A DNA stretch of 64,000 nt from Paenibacillus sp. BIHB 4019 (GTDB lineage: Bacteria; Bacillota; Bacilli; Paenibacillales; Paenibacillaceae), in NCBI RefSeq assembly GCF_002741035.1, contig NZ_CP016808.1, forward strand, positions 6,434,501 through 6,498,500. The letters are read 5' to 3'. Both the position numbers and the translations under genes were made by a program. Below, piece by piece: positions 42,332-49,876 of this stretch. The notes beneath the pieces are model-generated. The model was given only the letters and a program-made list of their open reading frames with translations. It had not been told where the DNA came from and ran no database searches. Positions within the stretch are counted from its first letter, which is position 1. Each line of letters opens with the position of its first letter.

Positions 42332-43444
42332 GTGAGTCCGATTAAAAAGGAATTAGTTAGTGAAATTTATTGGCTGCGAGCAATTGCCTGTTTATTTGTC
42401 ATTTTAAACCATGCTTTGGGCAATAATTTGGCGCTGTATTTCAGCGGGCAGGAAGGGATCGCCTTCTATTTGCTCAAAATTTTTCAAATGGCTATTTTAT
42501 TTGGTACTGGTACATTTGTATTTATATCTGAATTTTTGAATGCCAAAACGTATCATGGCAAACCGCCACAAGGCTTTTTTCAAAAAAGGGCGCTCTTTTT
42601 GCTTATTCCGTTTCTGTTCATGAGCTTCATATTTGCTATTTTTGATACGGCTCAAAATGGTGCCTTTACGTTTGCCTCCTATTCCATCGAAGCGGTCAAA
42701 AATATTTTTCTAGGCGACTTCGTGCTTTGGTTCATCCTATTGCTATTCCAAATTCATATTCTCCACTTTCTCTTTAATCGTTATGCCAGCAAGCTTAAAC
42801 CGCTAACGGTTATAGTCGCTTCATTTGTGCTGAACTTCGGTTATTTGGCATATTTCAGTGCGACAGCCCCAGGCTCATCCGTTGTCACTACATACATTTG
42901 GGAAAGAGGCTACTGGCTGCTCGCCGTCGGCTGGATTTTTTATTTTACCTTGGCTTATTATGCTGGAAGGCATTTTGAACAGGTAAAGCTATTTATTAGT
43001 AAACAAGGCGTTTGGCTGTTTGCGATTATCCCCGTCTGCTTTATTGCCGTGATGGGCTTTCAGCAGCAAGGCATTTTCACCATTATATCCTCGAAACGCC
43101 CCGATATGATGCTCTATACGATCGCCATGATTGGGCTGATCCTCTATCTATCAGGTAAAACCCGCTCCGTGCCGAGATTCATTATGCTCATTAGTAAATA
43201 TTCGTTCAGCCTCTACCTATTGCACATGATTGTCATGAAGCTGCTGCTCCAGTTTTTGCCGAAAACAAATTTCGCCGTTTCGTTTGTTGTTTGTTATGTG
43301 GGGAGCATTGCCGTCAGCCTTGTTGTCGCCAACCTGCTCAATCGTTTCTCATTCGGAAAATATTTGGTCGGCAACTTGTTGAAGACGCCAAAGCAGGATG
43401 CTTCGGCGAAGCCCGCGCTGCAAGTAGGAGAACGTGCCGTTTAA
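42332..43444 (+). CDS. acyltransferase 3 family membrane protein
   Basis: A 370-residue membrane enzyme with ten predicted helices of the AT3/OafA-YrhL type, which O-acylates surface sugars or peptidoglycan using cytoplasmic acyl-CoA. The N-terminal helix IYWLRAIACLFVILNHALG carries the conserved Arg and His; the arginine-containing loop FFQKRALFLLIPFLFMS follows helix 2. No C-terminal SGNH domain is attached. The GTG at 42332 is chosen because it follows AGAGGAG and lies downstream of the promoter; spacing is short (3-4 bases). Strong terminator behind it. Confidence 0.88.
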   Translation: MSPIKKELVSEIYWLRAIACLFVILNHALGNNLALYFSGQEGIAFYLLKIFQMAILFGTGTFVFISEFLNAKTYHGKPPQGFFQKRALFLLIPFLFMSFIFAIFDTAQNGAFTFASYSIEAVKNIFLGDFVLWFILLLFQIHILHFLFNRYASKLKPLTVIVASFVLNFGYLAYFSATAPGSSVVTTYIWERGYWLLAVGWIFYFTLAYYAGRHFEQVKLFISKQGVWLFAIIPVCFIAVMGFQQQGIFTIISSKRPDMMLYTIAMIGLILYLSGKTRSVPRFIMLISKYSFSLYLLHMIVMKLLLQFLPKTNFAVSFVVCYVGSIAVSLVVANLLNRFSFGKYLVGNLLKTPKQDASAKPALQVGERAV

Positions 43445-43474
43445 AAATATAAAGCGCGGTTTGCCGCCATGTAG

Positions 43475-43527
43475 AAGGCCCTGAACGCAAGCAGACATTG
43501 TCTCTTGCCGATCAGGGCTTTTTTTGT
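43475..43527 (+). terminator. terminator after the acyltransferase gene
   Basis: Long stem GGCCCTGA/TCAGGGCT with inner GCAAG-AGACA/TGTCT-CTTGC pairs, then seven T. Confidence 0.9.
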
Positions 43528-43617
43528 GTGAGCTAAGCTAATCTCTGCCGGTTCCCAAGCAAACACAAAAATTGAATTTGCATCATAATCCTGCATCGCA
43601 AAAACAAAGAACGCATG

Positions 43618-43640
43618 ATAAAATAACACTGTTATTTTAT
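43618..43640. promoter_or_regulatory. operator-like perfect inverted repeat before the TetR gene
   Basis: ATAAAATAAC-ACT-GTTATTTTAT, ten-base arms without mismatch, 16 bases before the TetR start. Most likely the autoregulatory site. Confidence 0.75.
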
Positions 43641-43656
43641 TTTGGAGGGAATAGCG

Positions 43657-44283
43657 ATGTCGGAAAGCAAAGCTGCGAAAACCGAAAAAAAACTGCTCGC
43701 CTGCGCCAAGGCCGAGTTTTTGGAAAATGGCTTCGCCGGGGCTAATATGCGTGCAATCGCGCAAACAGCAGGAATGACAACCGGGGCGATATACCGCTAT
43801 TTTGCTGATAAAAATGCGCTGTTTGAAGCAATAGTCGGCCCTACGGCTAATGAAATTAAACACTATTTTATAGAGCTGACGAATGACCAGATGACCATGC
43901 TTGAGTTAAAAAAACAGGCGGCGGAGTTTACAGATATGGAGGAAGGCATGCGGGGCGTATTTGATTTTATCTACGAGCGATTTGACGTATTTGATCTATT
44001 AATCAATCGTTCGGCAGGTTCATCCTGGGAAAATTATATCGATTCGCTTGTTGCTTTCGATCTCGCCTCCACCCAAGCTTATATTGCAACAATGATGCAG
44101 GTGGGCTTGCTGGAGCAAAGTCCTCCCGCCAATCACCTTGCTATTCTTGTCAAGCAAAGCTATAAGCAGATTTTTGAAATCGTAGCCTCAAGAATGAACC
44201 GCGAGGAAGCTTTAGGCTACTTGCAGCTGTTGATTCCCTTTTTGTATGGGGGATGGAGCGCGATTTTAGGAAAACGACCTTAA
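43657..44283 (+). CDS. TetR/AcrR-family regulator
   Basis: A 208-residue repressor-type protein. The N-terminal helix-turn-helix is FLENGFAGANMRAIAQTAGM then TTGAIYRYFADKNALFEAIV (about residues 16-55). The C-terminal ligand domain is helical and shows no known ligand signature. ATG at 43657 has GGAGGGAA at 6-7 bases; the frame to 43642 starts before the site. A perfect operator-like repeat lies just upstream and a VOC-family gene follows 33 bases later, so it probably controls itself and that gene. Confidence 0.92.
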   Translation: MSESKAAKTEKKLLACAKAEFLENGFAGANMRAIAQTAGMTTGAIYRYFADKNALFEAIVGPTANEIKHYFIELTNDQMTMLELKKQAAEFTDMEEGMRGVFDFIYERFDVFDLLINRSAGSSWENYIDSLVAFDLASTQAYIATMMQVGLLEQSPPANHLAILVKQSYKQIFEIVASRMNREEALGYLQLLIPFLYGGWSAILGKRP

Positions 44284-44316
44284 ATGTTTCAATCATATTA
44301 TAAGGAGGAACACCAC

Positions 44317-45105
44317 ATGAACCGCTTCGCGATTGGGCATGTCTTAATCAAAACTAGGCAGCTAAAGCTGGCTGTGGAAAATTTTCAAAAGCTCGGTTTC
44401 ACCGTGACCTATCGGACAAACCCGGCAAAAGCGCATAATGCGCTCATCTATTTTCAGGATGGCTCCTTCCTTGAGCTGTTTAATCCTAAGCCGATCAATC
44501 TTCCAGAGCAGCTGATTCGAGCTATTTTCCAGTTGCTCCGCCCCCTCCATCCAGCTATGGTTAATCGTTTCCTCTATTATTTGAATAGTCAGGAGGGCTT
44601 AAATGATTATGCGCTGGATAGCGTTCAGCCGGAGCAGGCCGAGGCGAATGTGCGGGAAATCACTCAGGCTGGTGCCAAGCTCGGCAAAACGGTCAAAAAG
44701 AGTAAAACGTTGCCTGATGGACGCAAGCAAACCTGGTGGCTGGCCGTTCCGGAGGAACCTCGTTTGCCTTTTCTAATGAGTGCGTATGATCCGGAAATAG
44801 CGTGTACAGAGCAAGAAATTACCCATAATAATGGCGCGATTGGTATCGACAAGCTGGTCATTGATGTGCCCGACCTCGAACACTGGCTTGGGAGTAATAA
44901 GCTTATTTTTGCGGGAGCCGAGATTTCAAGGAAGGACCAGCAATGCGAGTTTGTTTTGGGCAAAAAGCATACCGTTGTGCTTCGGCAGGCTGAACGCTAC
45001 CAATTAGCCGAAATCCATTTATTAACGACGCAGCTTGTAGAAGAAGCAGCTCCGCTCCAGCGGGATTTAGCCCATGGTGCCGCTATTTTCATGAAATCGG
45101 TTTAA
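44317..45105 (+). CDS. VOC-family protein (glyoxalase-like, tandem)
   Basis: A 262-residue soluble protein with an N-terminal vicinal-oxygen-chelate half: FAIGHVLIKTRQLKLAVENF, LGFTVTYRTNPAKAHNALIYF and GSFLELFNP (about 4-60), with a His in GHVLIK and Glu in FLELF as metal-ligand candidates. A second half starts at GAIGIDKLVIDVPDLEHW (about 175). It resembles glyoxalase-like proteins of unknown substrate. AAGGAGGAAC precedes the ATG. Likely the target of the upstream TetR regulator, perhaps dealing with a toxic small molecule. Confidence 0.85.
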   Translation: MNRFAIGHVLIKTRQLKLAVENFQKLGFTVTYRTNPAKAHNALIYFQDGSFLELFNPKPINLPEQLIRAIFQLLRPLHPAMVNRFLYYLNSQEGLNDYALDSVQPEQAEANVREITQAGAKLGKTVKKSKTLPDGRKQTWWLAVPEEPRLPFLMSAYDPEIACTEQEITHNNGAIGIDKLVIDVPDLEHWLGSNKLIFAGAEISRKDQQCEFVLGKKHTVVLRQAERYQLAEIHLLTTQLVEEAAPLQRDLAHGAAIFMKSV

Positions 45106-45136
45106 TCGCCAACTCCTAATTCAGATTAGAAAATAC

Positions 45137-45176
45137 AAAACCCCGCTTCCTTTCTGGCTAAGAAAGAACGCGGGGC
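45137..45176. terminator. bidirectional terminator between the VOC gene and the 305-residue gene
   Basis: Stem CCCCGC/GCGGGG with inner CTTTC/GAAAG pairs; TTTTG on the minus strand. Confidence 0.7.
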
Positions 45177-45197
45177 ATTTATCGCCACTATGAAATG

Positions 45198-46115
45198 CTA
45201 CAAAATCCGGCTGAACGATTTGAAATCGGAAGGATTGCGTCCGGCCATCCGGTTCAGCTTCAAGTAACTATATGCGTATTTATAAGAATGGCCGTGTCTG
45301 CTGTCCTTGAGAGCCTGTTCCCAAAATGGCTGTTCCAACGGACTGCTCACGGTTGTTGTAAAAGCTGGAGCCAATTCCGGCTGATTACTTTCCAAGCCAT
45401 TTGCGTAAGCCAGGATGTCCAGTCGTCTAAATAAGGAGTTCTCCAACTGAACAAGCCTGGGCTCTTGAAATTGCTGCTGCAGCCCTATAATGGAGTGGCC
45501 ATGGGTAAGGAGATGTCCAAGCTGCATATCGCCTTTTTCCATTGGGTACGGCCTGTGGAAGCTATGAAACAGATCCAGCACAGCTGCGGGAGCCAGCGGA
45601 ACCCTCGTTGCCGTTGCGGGAGTTTCTTCAGGGGCAATAATGATATTGCTTTCGTTGATCGTTACGTAGCCTGGACCGGACCGTGCAAATCCCTCAAGCA
45701 ATACAGTCATGGCATTGAATAATTCGGCCGTCACCGGAATTTTGGAGCGGGAGAGCGCCTCAAAAATATAATACGCATAGATGACATCATGCCCCAATGC
45801 ATGGCAAGATTGACCTCTCTGGATGAGTACGCTCAAAATGCCATCGCGAAAGCCCGCGTATGCCTTGTCCATCCGATACAACTTCTCGTTTGGATGCTCC
45901 TCCACCGTTTTTTCGAGATTTTGGAGAATGGCAGCTTCCAGCGTTGCCGGTACCAGCTTCTCCTCTAAAACGCCAATCAAGGCTAAAACCGCACACGCCC
46001 AGTGGCCTTCCCAAATGTGCGCCTGCGAGGATTCAATCATCTTTTGGCATGCCCATTGCTTGTAATAATCGCTATCCAGAGCGGATCCCCTCCTTTTTAC
46101 TGCCAGCCAGTCCAT
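45198..46115 (-). CDS. unknown protein at the end of the aldouronate transporter operon
   Basis: A soluble, mainly helical protein of up to 305 residues that I do not recognise. Conserved-looking patches are SQAHIWEGHWACAVLALIGV, NEKLYRMDKAYAGFRDGILS and CHALGHDVIYAYYIFEALS, with paired His residues spaced as in an alpha/alpha barrel; a motif GDMQLGHLLTHGHS follows. The start is uncertain: no binding site precedes the ATG at 46115, whereas AAAAAGGAGGGG lies 9 bases before a CTG at 46079, which would give 293 residues. It lies 98 bases after ytcP on the same strand, so a role in aldouronate use is possible. Confidence 0.65.
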   Translation of the reverse strand: MDWLAVKRRGSALDSDYYKQWACQKMIESSQAHIWEGHWACAVLALIGVLEEKLVPATLEAAILQNLEKTVEEHPNEKLYRMDKAYAGFRDGILSVLIQRGQSCHALGHDVIYAYYIFEALSRSKIPVTAELFNAMTVLLEGFARSGPGYVTINESNIIIAPEETPATATRVPLAPAAVLDLFHSFHRPYPMEKGDMQLGHLLTHGHSIIGLQQQFQEPRLVQLENSLFRRLDILAYANGLESNQPELAPAFTTTVSSPLEQPFWEQALKDSRHGHSYKYAYSYLKLNRMAGRNPSDFKSFSRIL

Positions 46116-46213
46116 AAGCCAGACAATAAGCCAATCATCGTTTTAATACTTAATATGATAGCTCTGGAAAACACACTTTGTAAATAAGGATAACGCTTGC
46201 CTATATTCTGAGC

Positions 46214-47092
46214 TTAGCCCTTCAATGCGCCAACCATAACCCCTTTGACAAAATATTTTTGCAAAAACGGATACAATAATAAAATCGGAGCCGTTGTCAC
46301 AATGATCGCGGCGTATTTCAGCGTTTCAGCCACATCTCGGCTTTGGACGAGCGTCGTCGTGCCAATCATATTCGCACTGTCATTTTCCAATATAATGTTT
46401 CGGACGACGAGCTGAATCGGGAATAGGTCCTGATCCCGCAGGAAGATCATCGCATTAAACCAGCTGTTCCAGTGGCCGACGCCATAATACAAGATTAGCA
46501 CGGCGACAACCGGCATCGACAACGGGAGGAAGATCCGAAACAAAATCGTAAAATGCCCTGCGCCGTCCAGAAACGCCGACTCCTCGATCTCTTTGGGGAT
46601 CGCCATAAAGTAGGTGCGCATAATGATCAAGTTGAAGGTGCTCATCGCCGTAGGCAAAATCAGCGCCCATAGCGAATTGAGCAAGCCATACGATTTTACA
46701 ATGAGGAAGAACGGCACAAGGCCTCCTTGGAAAAACATCGTAAATACGATAAAAAACATAATCGGCTTTTGCAGCAGGACGCCTTCGCGCGAGAGGAAAT
46801 AGGCACCTAATGAAGTCAACGTCATATTAATCGCCAAGCCTGCGATCAGGACAAACAATGTATTTCTAAAGCCATTCATAATTGTTGGATTGCTTAATAC
46901 CGCTTTGTAGCCCTCCAATGAAAAGCCTTGCGGCCACAACAAGAGGCCAGTGTGTGAAAGAAGACGATTTCCTTCGCTGAGCGAAGAAAATATAATATAA
47001 AGCATCGGATACAAGGTAATGACAATTAAAATAAGCATAACGAGCACATTTATTCCATCAAAAACACGCTCGCCCCATGAAATTTTAGTCAT
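46214..47092 (-). CDS. ytcP: carbohydrate ABC permease, YtcP/LplC type
   Basis: A 292-residue permease with six helices. The start GERVFDGINVLVMLILIVITLYPMLYI and the EAA loop EEIEESAFLDGAGHFTILFRIFLPLSMP are typical of the LplC/YtcP branch of CUT1 transporters. It is 12 bases after lplB. With LplB it forms the channel for oligosaccharides captured by LplA; in Paenibacillus sp. JDR-2 the same trio takes up aldouronates from methylglucuronoxylan. No ATPase gene is present; such systems share MsmK-type ATPases encoded elsewhere. Confidence 0.92.
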   Translation of the reverse strand: MTKISWGERVFDGINVLVMLILIVITLYPMLYIIFSSLSEGNRLLSHTGLLLWPQGFSLEGYKAVLSNPTIMNGFRNTLFVLIAGLAINMTLTSLGAYFLSREGVLLQKPIMFFIVFTMFFQGGLVPFFLIVKSYGLLNSLWALILPTAMSTFNLIIMRTYFMAIPKEIEESAFLDGAGHFTILFRIFLPLSMPVVAVLILYYGVGHWNSWFNAMIFLRDQDLFPIQLVVRNIILENDSANMIGTTTLVQSRDVAETLKYAAIIVTTAPILLLYPFLQKYFVKGVMVGALKG

Positions 47093-47104
47093 ATGATCAA
47101 CTCC

Positions 47105-48013
47105 TTACCAAAGACTGTTTTTGCTGACCCGTTTGCTGAAATAATTGGCCAGGAGCAATATTCCAAAGTTAATGACCGAGTTAAACAAGCCTACGGCAGC
47201 GCTGTACCCATAGTTGAATTCGAGTATCCCTTTTCGGTATACGTAGGTCGAAATGACATCAGCTGTCTCGTAAATGCTTGCGCTATAGAGAAGGATGATT
47301 TTCTCGAATCCGACATTCATAATATTTCCAAGGGCCAGTATAAGCATAATCATGATCGTCGGGAGCATGCCGGGCAAAGTAATATGCCTAATTTGCTGCA
47401 GCTTGGATGCTCCGTCTATTTTAGCTGCTTCATATTGCTGCTGGTCTATGCCAGAAATAGCCGCCAAATAAATAATTGTCCCCCAGCCAATCTGCTGCCA
47501 TATTTCACTGATAATATAAATAGGACGGAAAGCTCCAGGCTGCTGCAGAAAAGAAAGACGTTCTCCGCCAAAAAAAGCAATCACATCATTAATAAGTCCA
47601 TCTGAAAGCGTAAAATAACGGATAATGCCTGCTACCACGACGAGTGTAATAAAATGGGGCATGTACGTAATCGTCTGGGTAATGCGCCGAAAAATCGAGC
47701 TTTTGAGCTCATTTAATAGCAAAGCGAGCAAAATAGGGGCAGGAAAACCGAATAACAAATTATAAAAGCTTAGCAAAATCGTGTTTTTTATGACGCGAAA
47801 GAAATAGATGCTGGAGAAAAAGCTTTCAAAATGCTTAAGTCCAACCCAGTCGCTGCCGAGTATGCCTTTGGCTGGAATGAACTGCTTGAAGGCAATAATC
47901 GCCCCATACATTGGAACATAATGAAACAGCACATAGTAGAGCAGCACAGGAAGAATGAGCACATATAACCATTTATTGCGGATCAGGTCTTTCCCCAGTC
48001 TAGTTGCGAGCAT
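47105..48013 (-). CDS. lplB: carbohydrate ABC permease, LplB type
   Basis: A 302-residue permease with six helices; LYVLILPVLLYYVLFHYVPMYGAIIAFKQF is the family N-terminus, IIYLAAISGIDQQQYEAAKIDGASKLQQIRHITLPGM holds the EAA loop (quoted only as landmark: QYEAAKIDGAS). The end NYFSKRVSKNSLW is standard. AAAGGAGAG before the ATG. It is separated from lplA by 89 bases that contain a hairpin, the usual way to make more binding protein than permease. Confidence 0.92.
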   Translation of the reverse strand: MLATRLGKDLIRNKWLYVLILPVLLYYVLFHYVPMYGAIIAFKQFIPAKGILGSDWVGLKHFESFFSSIYFFRVIKNTILLSFYNLLFGFPAPILLALLLNELKSSIFRRITQTITYMPHFITLVVVAGIIRYFTLSDGLINDVIAFFGGERLSFLQQPGAFRPIYIISEIWQQIGWGTIIYLAAISGIDQQQYEAAKIDGASKLQQIRHITLPGMLPTIMIMLILALGNIMNVGFEKIILLYSASIYETADVISTYVYRKGILEFNYGYSAAVGLFNSVINFGILLLANYFSKRVSKNSLW

Positions 48014-48044
48014 GGATAACTCTCCTTTATTGCAGGCTAAAATG

Positions 48045-48085
48045 TCAGGAGCCGCCCTATTTCGCTTCTCTAAAGGGGCTCCTGA
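48045..48085 (-). promoter_or_regulatory. hairpin between lplA and lplB
   Basis: Stem TCAGGAGCCCC/GGGCGGCTCCTGA, 17-base loop, no T-run. Probably protects the lplA end of the mRNA or partly stops transcription. Confidence 0.65.
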
Positions 48086-48102
48086 TCGTTTATCGTATCG
48101 CT

Positions 48103-49704
48103 TTAACGTTGCAGATAACGTTCATAGGCAGCTTGCTGAATTTCCAGCGCTCTTTCAATGCCCAAATCCTTCATTTGCTGAACATATTTAACGTAGCTGT
48201 CGGCAGTCTCATTGCCTAAAATAATTTTCAGCTCCGCTTCTTTAACTAGAGCGTTAATATCGTTCATAATGCTGCTCATTTCATCCGCTTCCTCAGCCGT
48301 TGGTGTCACTGGTGGCAGCAGATGGCTCTCATGGTTCGTTTTTTTCCAAATGCCGAGTGCCTCTGTCGTCTGCTCATATTTCGCTGGCAGATTATTATCC
48401 TGCTGAATCATCGGGAAGTTGGTGCCATGCGAATATTGCAGCATCACTTGGTCGCTGCCGAGTCCATTCGGGTTGTTGACAACCAAATCCGTGTAGACAG
48501 GCTTGCCGTTTTCCAGCTTGTACGTGACCCCCTCCAGGCCATAGGTGTTCAGCATGCTTCCTTCAGCGGAATAAGCGTAATCCAGCCAGCGGATGGCCGC
48601 TTCTACATTTGCCGTCGTAGCGGAAATAGCCGCCGAGCTCGTGCCTGCATATGCATTGTCCAGCTGTCCGAACTCCGGAAGCTCGCCTTTTGCCGCTGCT
48701 GGATAAGGGACAGCCACGAAGTTCGCCTTCGGATCGGTTTCCTGAGCCGCAGCATTGTATTTTTCAATGTAGAACTGCCAGCCGATCGTTGCGCCGCTGC
48801 TGCCGGAGGACATTTTTTTATCAACGGTTGCCGCATCGATGGAAGCAAAGTCCTTGTCAATGAGCCCTTCCTTGTACCACTGGCTCATCGTCCTTAAATA
48901 TTCTTTATATTGCGGCTCCAAATAGCCGTACGTCACTTTTCCGTCATTCAGATAGAAGTTGCCCATTACGCCAAATGCGCCGGCAAAACCGCCCGTGCGT
49001 TCGCCCAGAAACATCGACCGGAACGTCACCGGCGAGCTGGCCTTTTTCTTCTCTTTGAACGCCGTCAATACGGTATGCCAATCCTCAATCGTTTCGGGAA
49101 TGTCCAAGCTCAGCTCGTCGAGCCAATCTTTGCGGATAATAGGTCCTCCATATACACGGCCAGCATCGGAACGAATGAAAGGGAATGCATAATACGTGCC
49201 GTCATCCGTCTTGATCATTTTGTCGATGTCGGGATTTTCCTGAAGCACTTTCTGTAAATTCGGCGCATATTGGTCAATTAAATCATTCAGCTTTAATATA
49301 TACCCCTGCTCCACAGCTCGGTCAGGACCGCCGGGATATTGAAGCCAAGTATTTAGAAAAATATCAGGAAGCTCTCCCGAGGCGAGCAGCAGGCTGAACT
49401 TTTGATCCGTCATCGGCGTTCCGCCCAAATGCTTGATTTTAACCCCCGTCCGTTTCTCGTATTCTTCATCAATCGGCATCGCTTCTGGTGTACTGCCAAG
49501 CTGCTCATTCATAAAAGAGAGCTCTGCATTTCCTGGCATCGGATAAGAAAAGGCTCCGCCTGATTGATTATTCGGATTCGACTTAACAGCGCTTTCATCA
49601 TTGCTGCTAGAGCTGGAATCGCTGCAACCGGCCATTAGCATGGAGAGACTGAGTAGAAAAATGACAGGCTTGCTTGCCGTTTTTTTATTAAACCATTTTG
49701 CCAA
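48103..49704 (-). CDS. lplA: extracellular solute-binding lipoprotein, LplA type
   Basis: A 533-residue lipoprotein. The signal ends in the lipobox LLSLSMLMAGCSDSSSSS with the lipidated Cys near residue 27. SFMNEQLGSTPEAMPIDEEYEKRTG and GELPDIFLNTW are typical of the LplA branch; AFKEKKKASSPVTFRSMF and NVEAAIRWLDYAYSAEG follow. It captures oligosaccharides, here most likely aldouronates, for LplB-YtcP. TTG start with GGAGG 8 bases upstream. The regulator gene lies upstream on the same strand with a terminator in between, so lplA must have its own promoter in 49705-49815. Confidence 0.92.
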   Translation of the reverse strand: MAKWFNKKTASKPVIFLLSLSMLMAGCSDSSSSSNDESAVKSNPNNQSGGAFSYPMPGNAELSFMNEQLGSTPEAMPIDEEYEKRTGVKIKHLGGTPMTDQKFSLLLASGELPDIFLNTWLQYPGGPDRAVEQGYILKLNDLIDQYAPNLQKVLQENPDIDKMIKTDDGTYYAFPFIRSDAGRVYGGPIIRKDWLDELSLDIPETIEDWHTVLTAFKEKKKASSPVTFRSMFLGERTGGFAGAFGVMGNFYLNDGKVTYGYLEPQYKEYLRTMSQWYKEGLIDKDFASIDAATVDKKMSSGSSGATIGWQFYIEKYNAAAQETDPKANFVAVPYPAAAKGELPEFGQLDNAYAGTSSAAISATTANVEAAIRWLDYAYSAEGSMLNTYGLEGVTYKLENGKPVYTDLVVNNPNGLGSDQVMLQYSHGTNFPMIQQDNNLPAKYEQTTEALGIWKKTNHESHLLPPVTPTAEEADEMSSIMNDINALVKEAELKIILGNETADSYVKYVQQMKDLGIERALEIQQAAYERYLQR

Positions 49705-49814
49705 AATAAAGACCTCCGTTTGTATGTTTTAGCTCTGCTTGACTTGCCTCTTAACTATAAACAGCAGCAGTCCGCCGAAACAATGCTCAATAAACTCAAT
49801 CCATCGCCAAAACA

Positions 49815-49855
49815 AGAAAAAGGCGCGTCTTTTCTGGAATGTACGCAGCCTTTTT
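49815..49855 (-). terminator. terminator after the membrane AraC regulator
   Basis: Stem AAGGCTGCGT/ACGCGCCTT with one mismatch, then TTTTC on the minus strand. Confidence 0.7.
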
Positions 49856-49876
49856 ACAAATTGCCTATTCGGTTTG

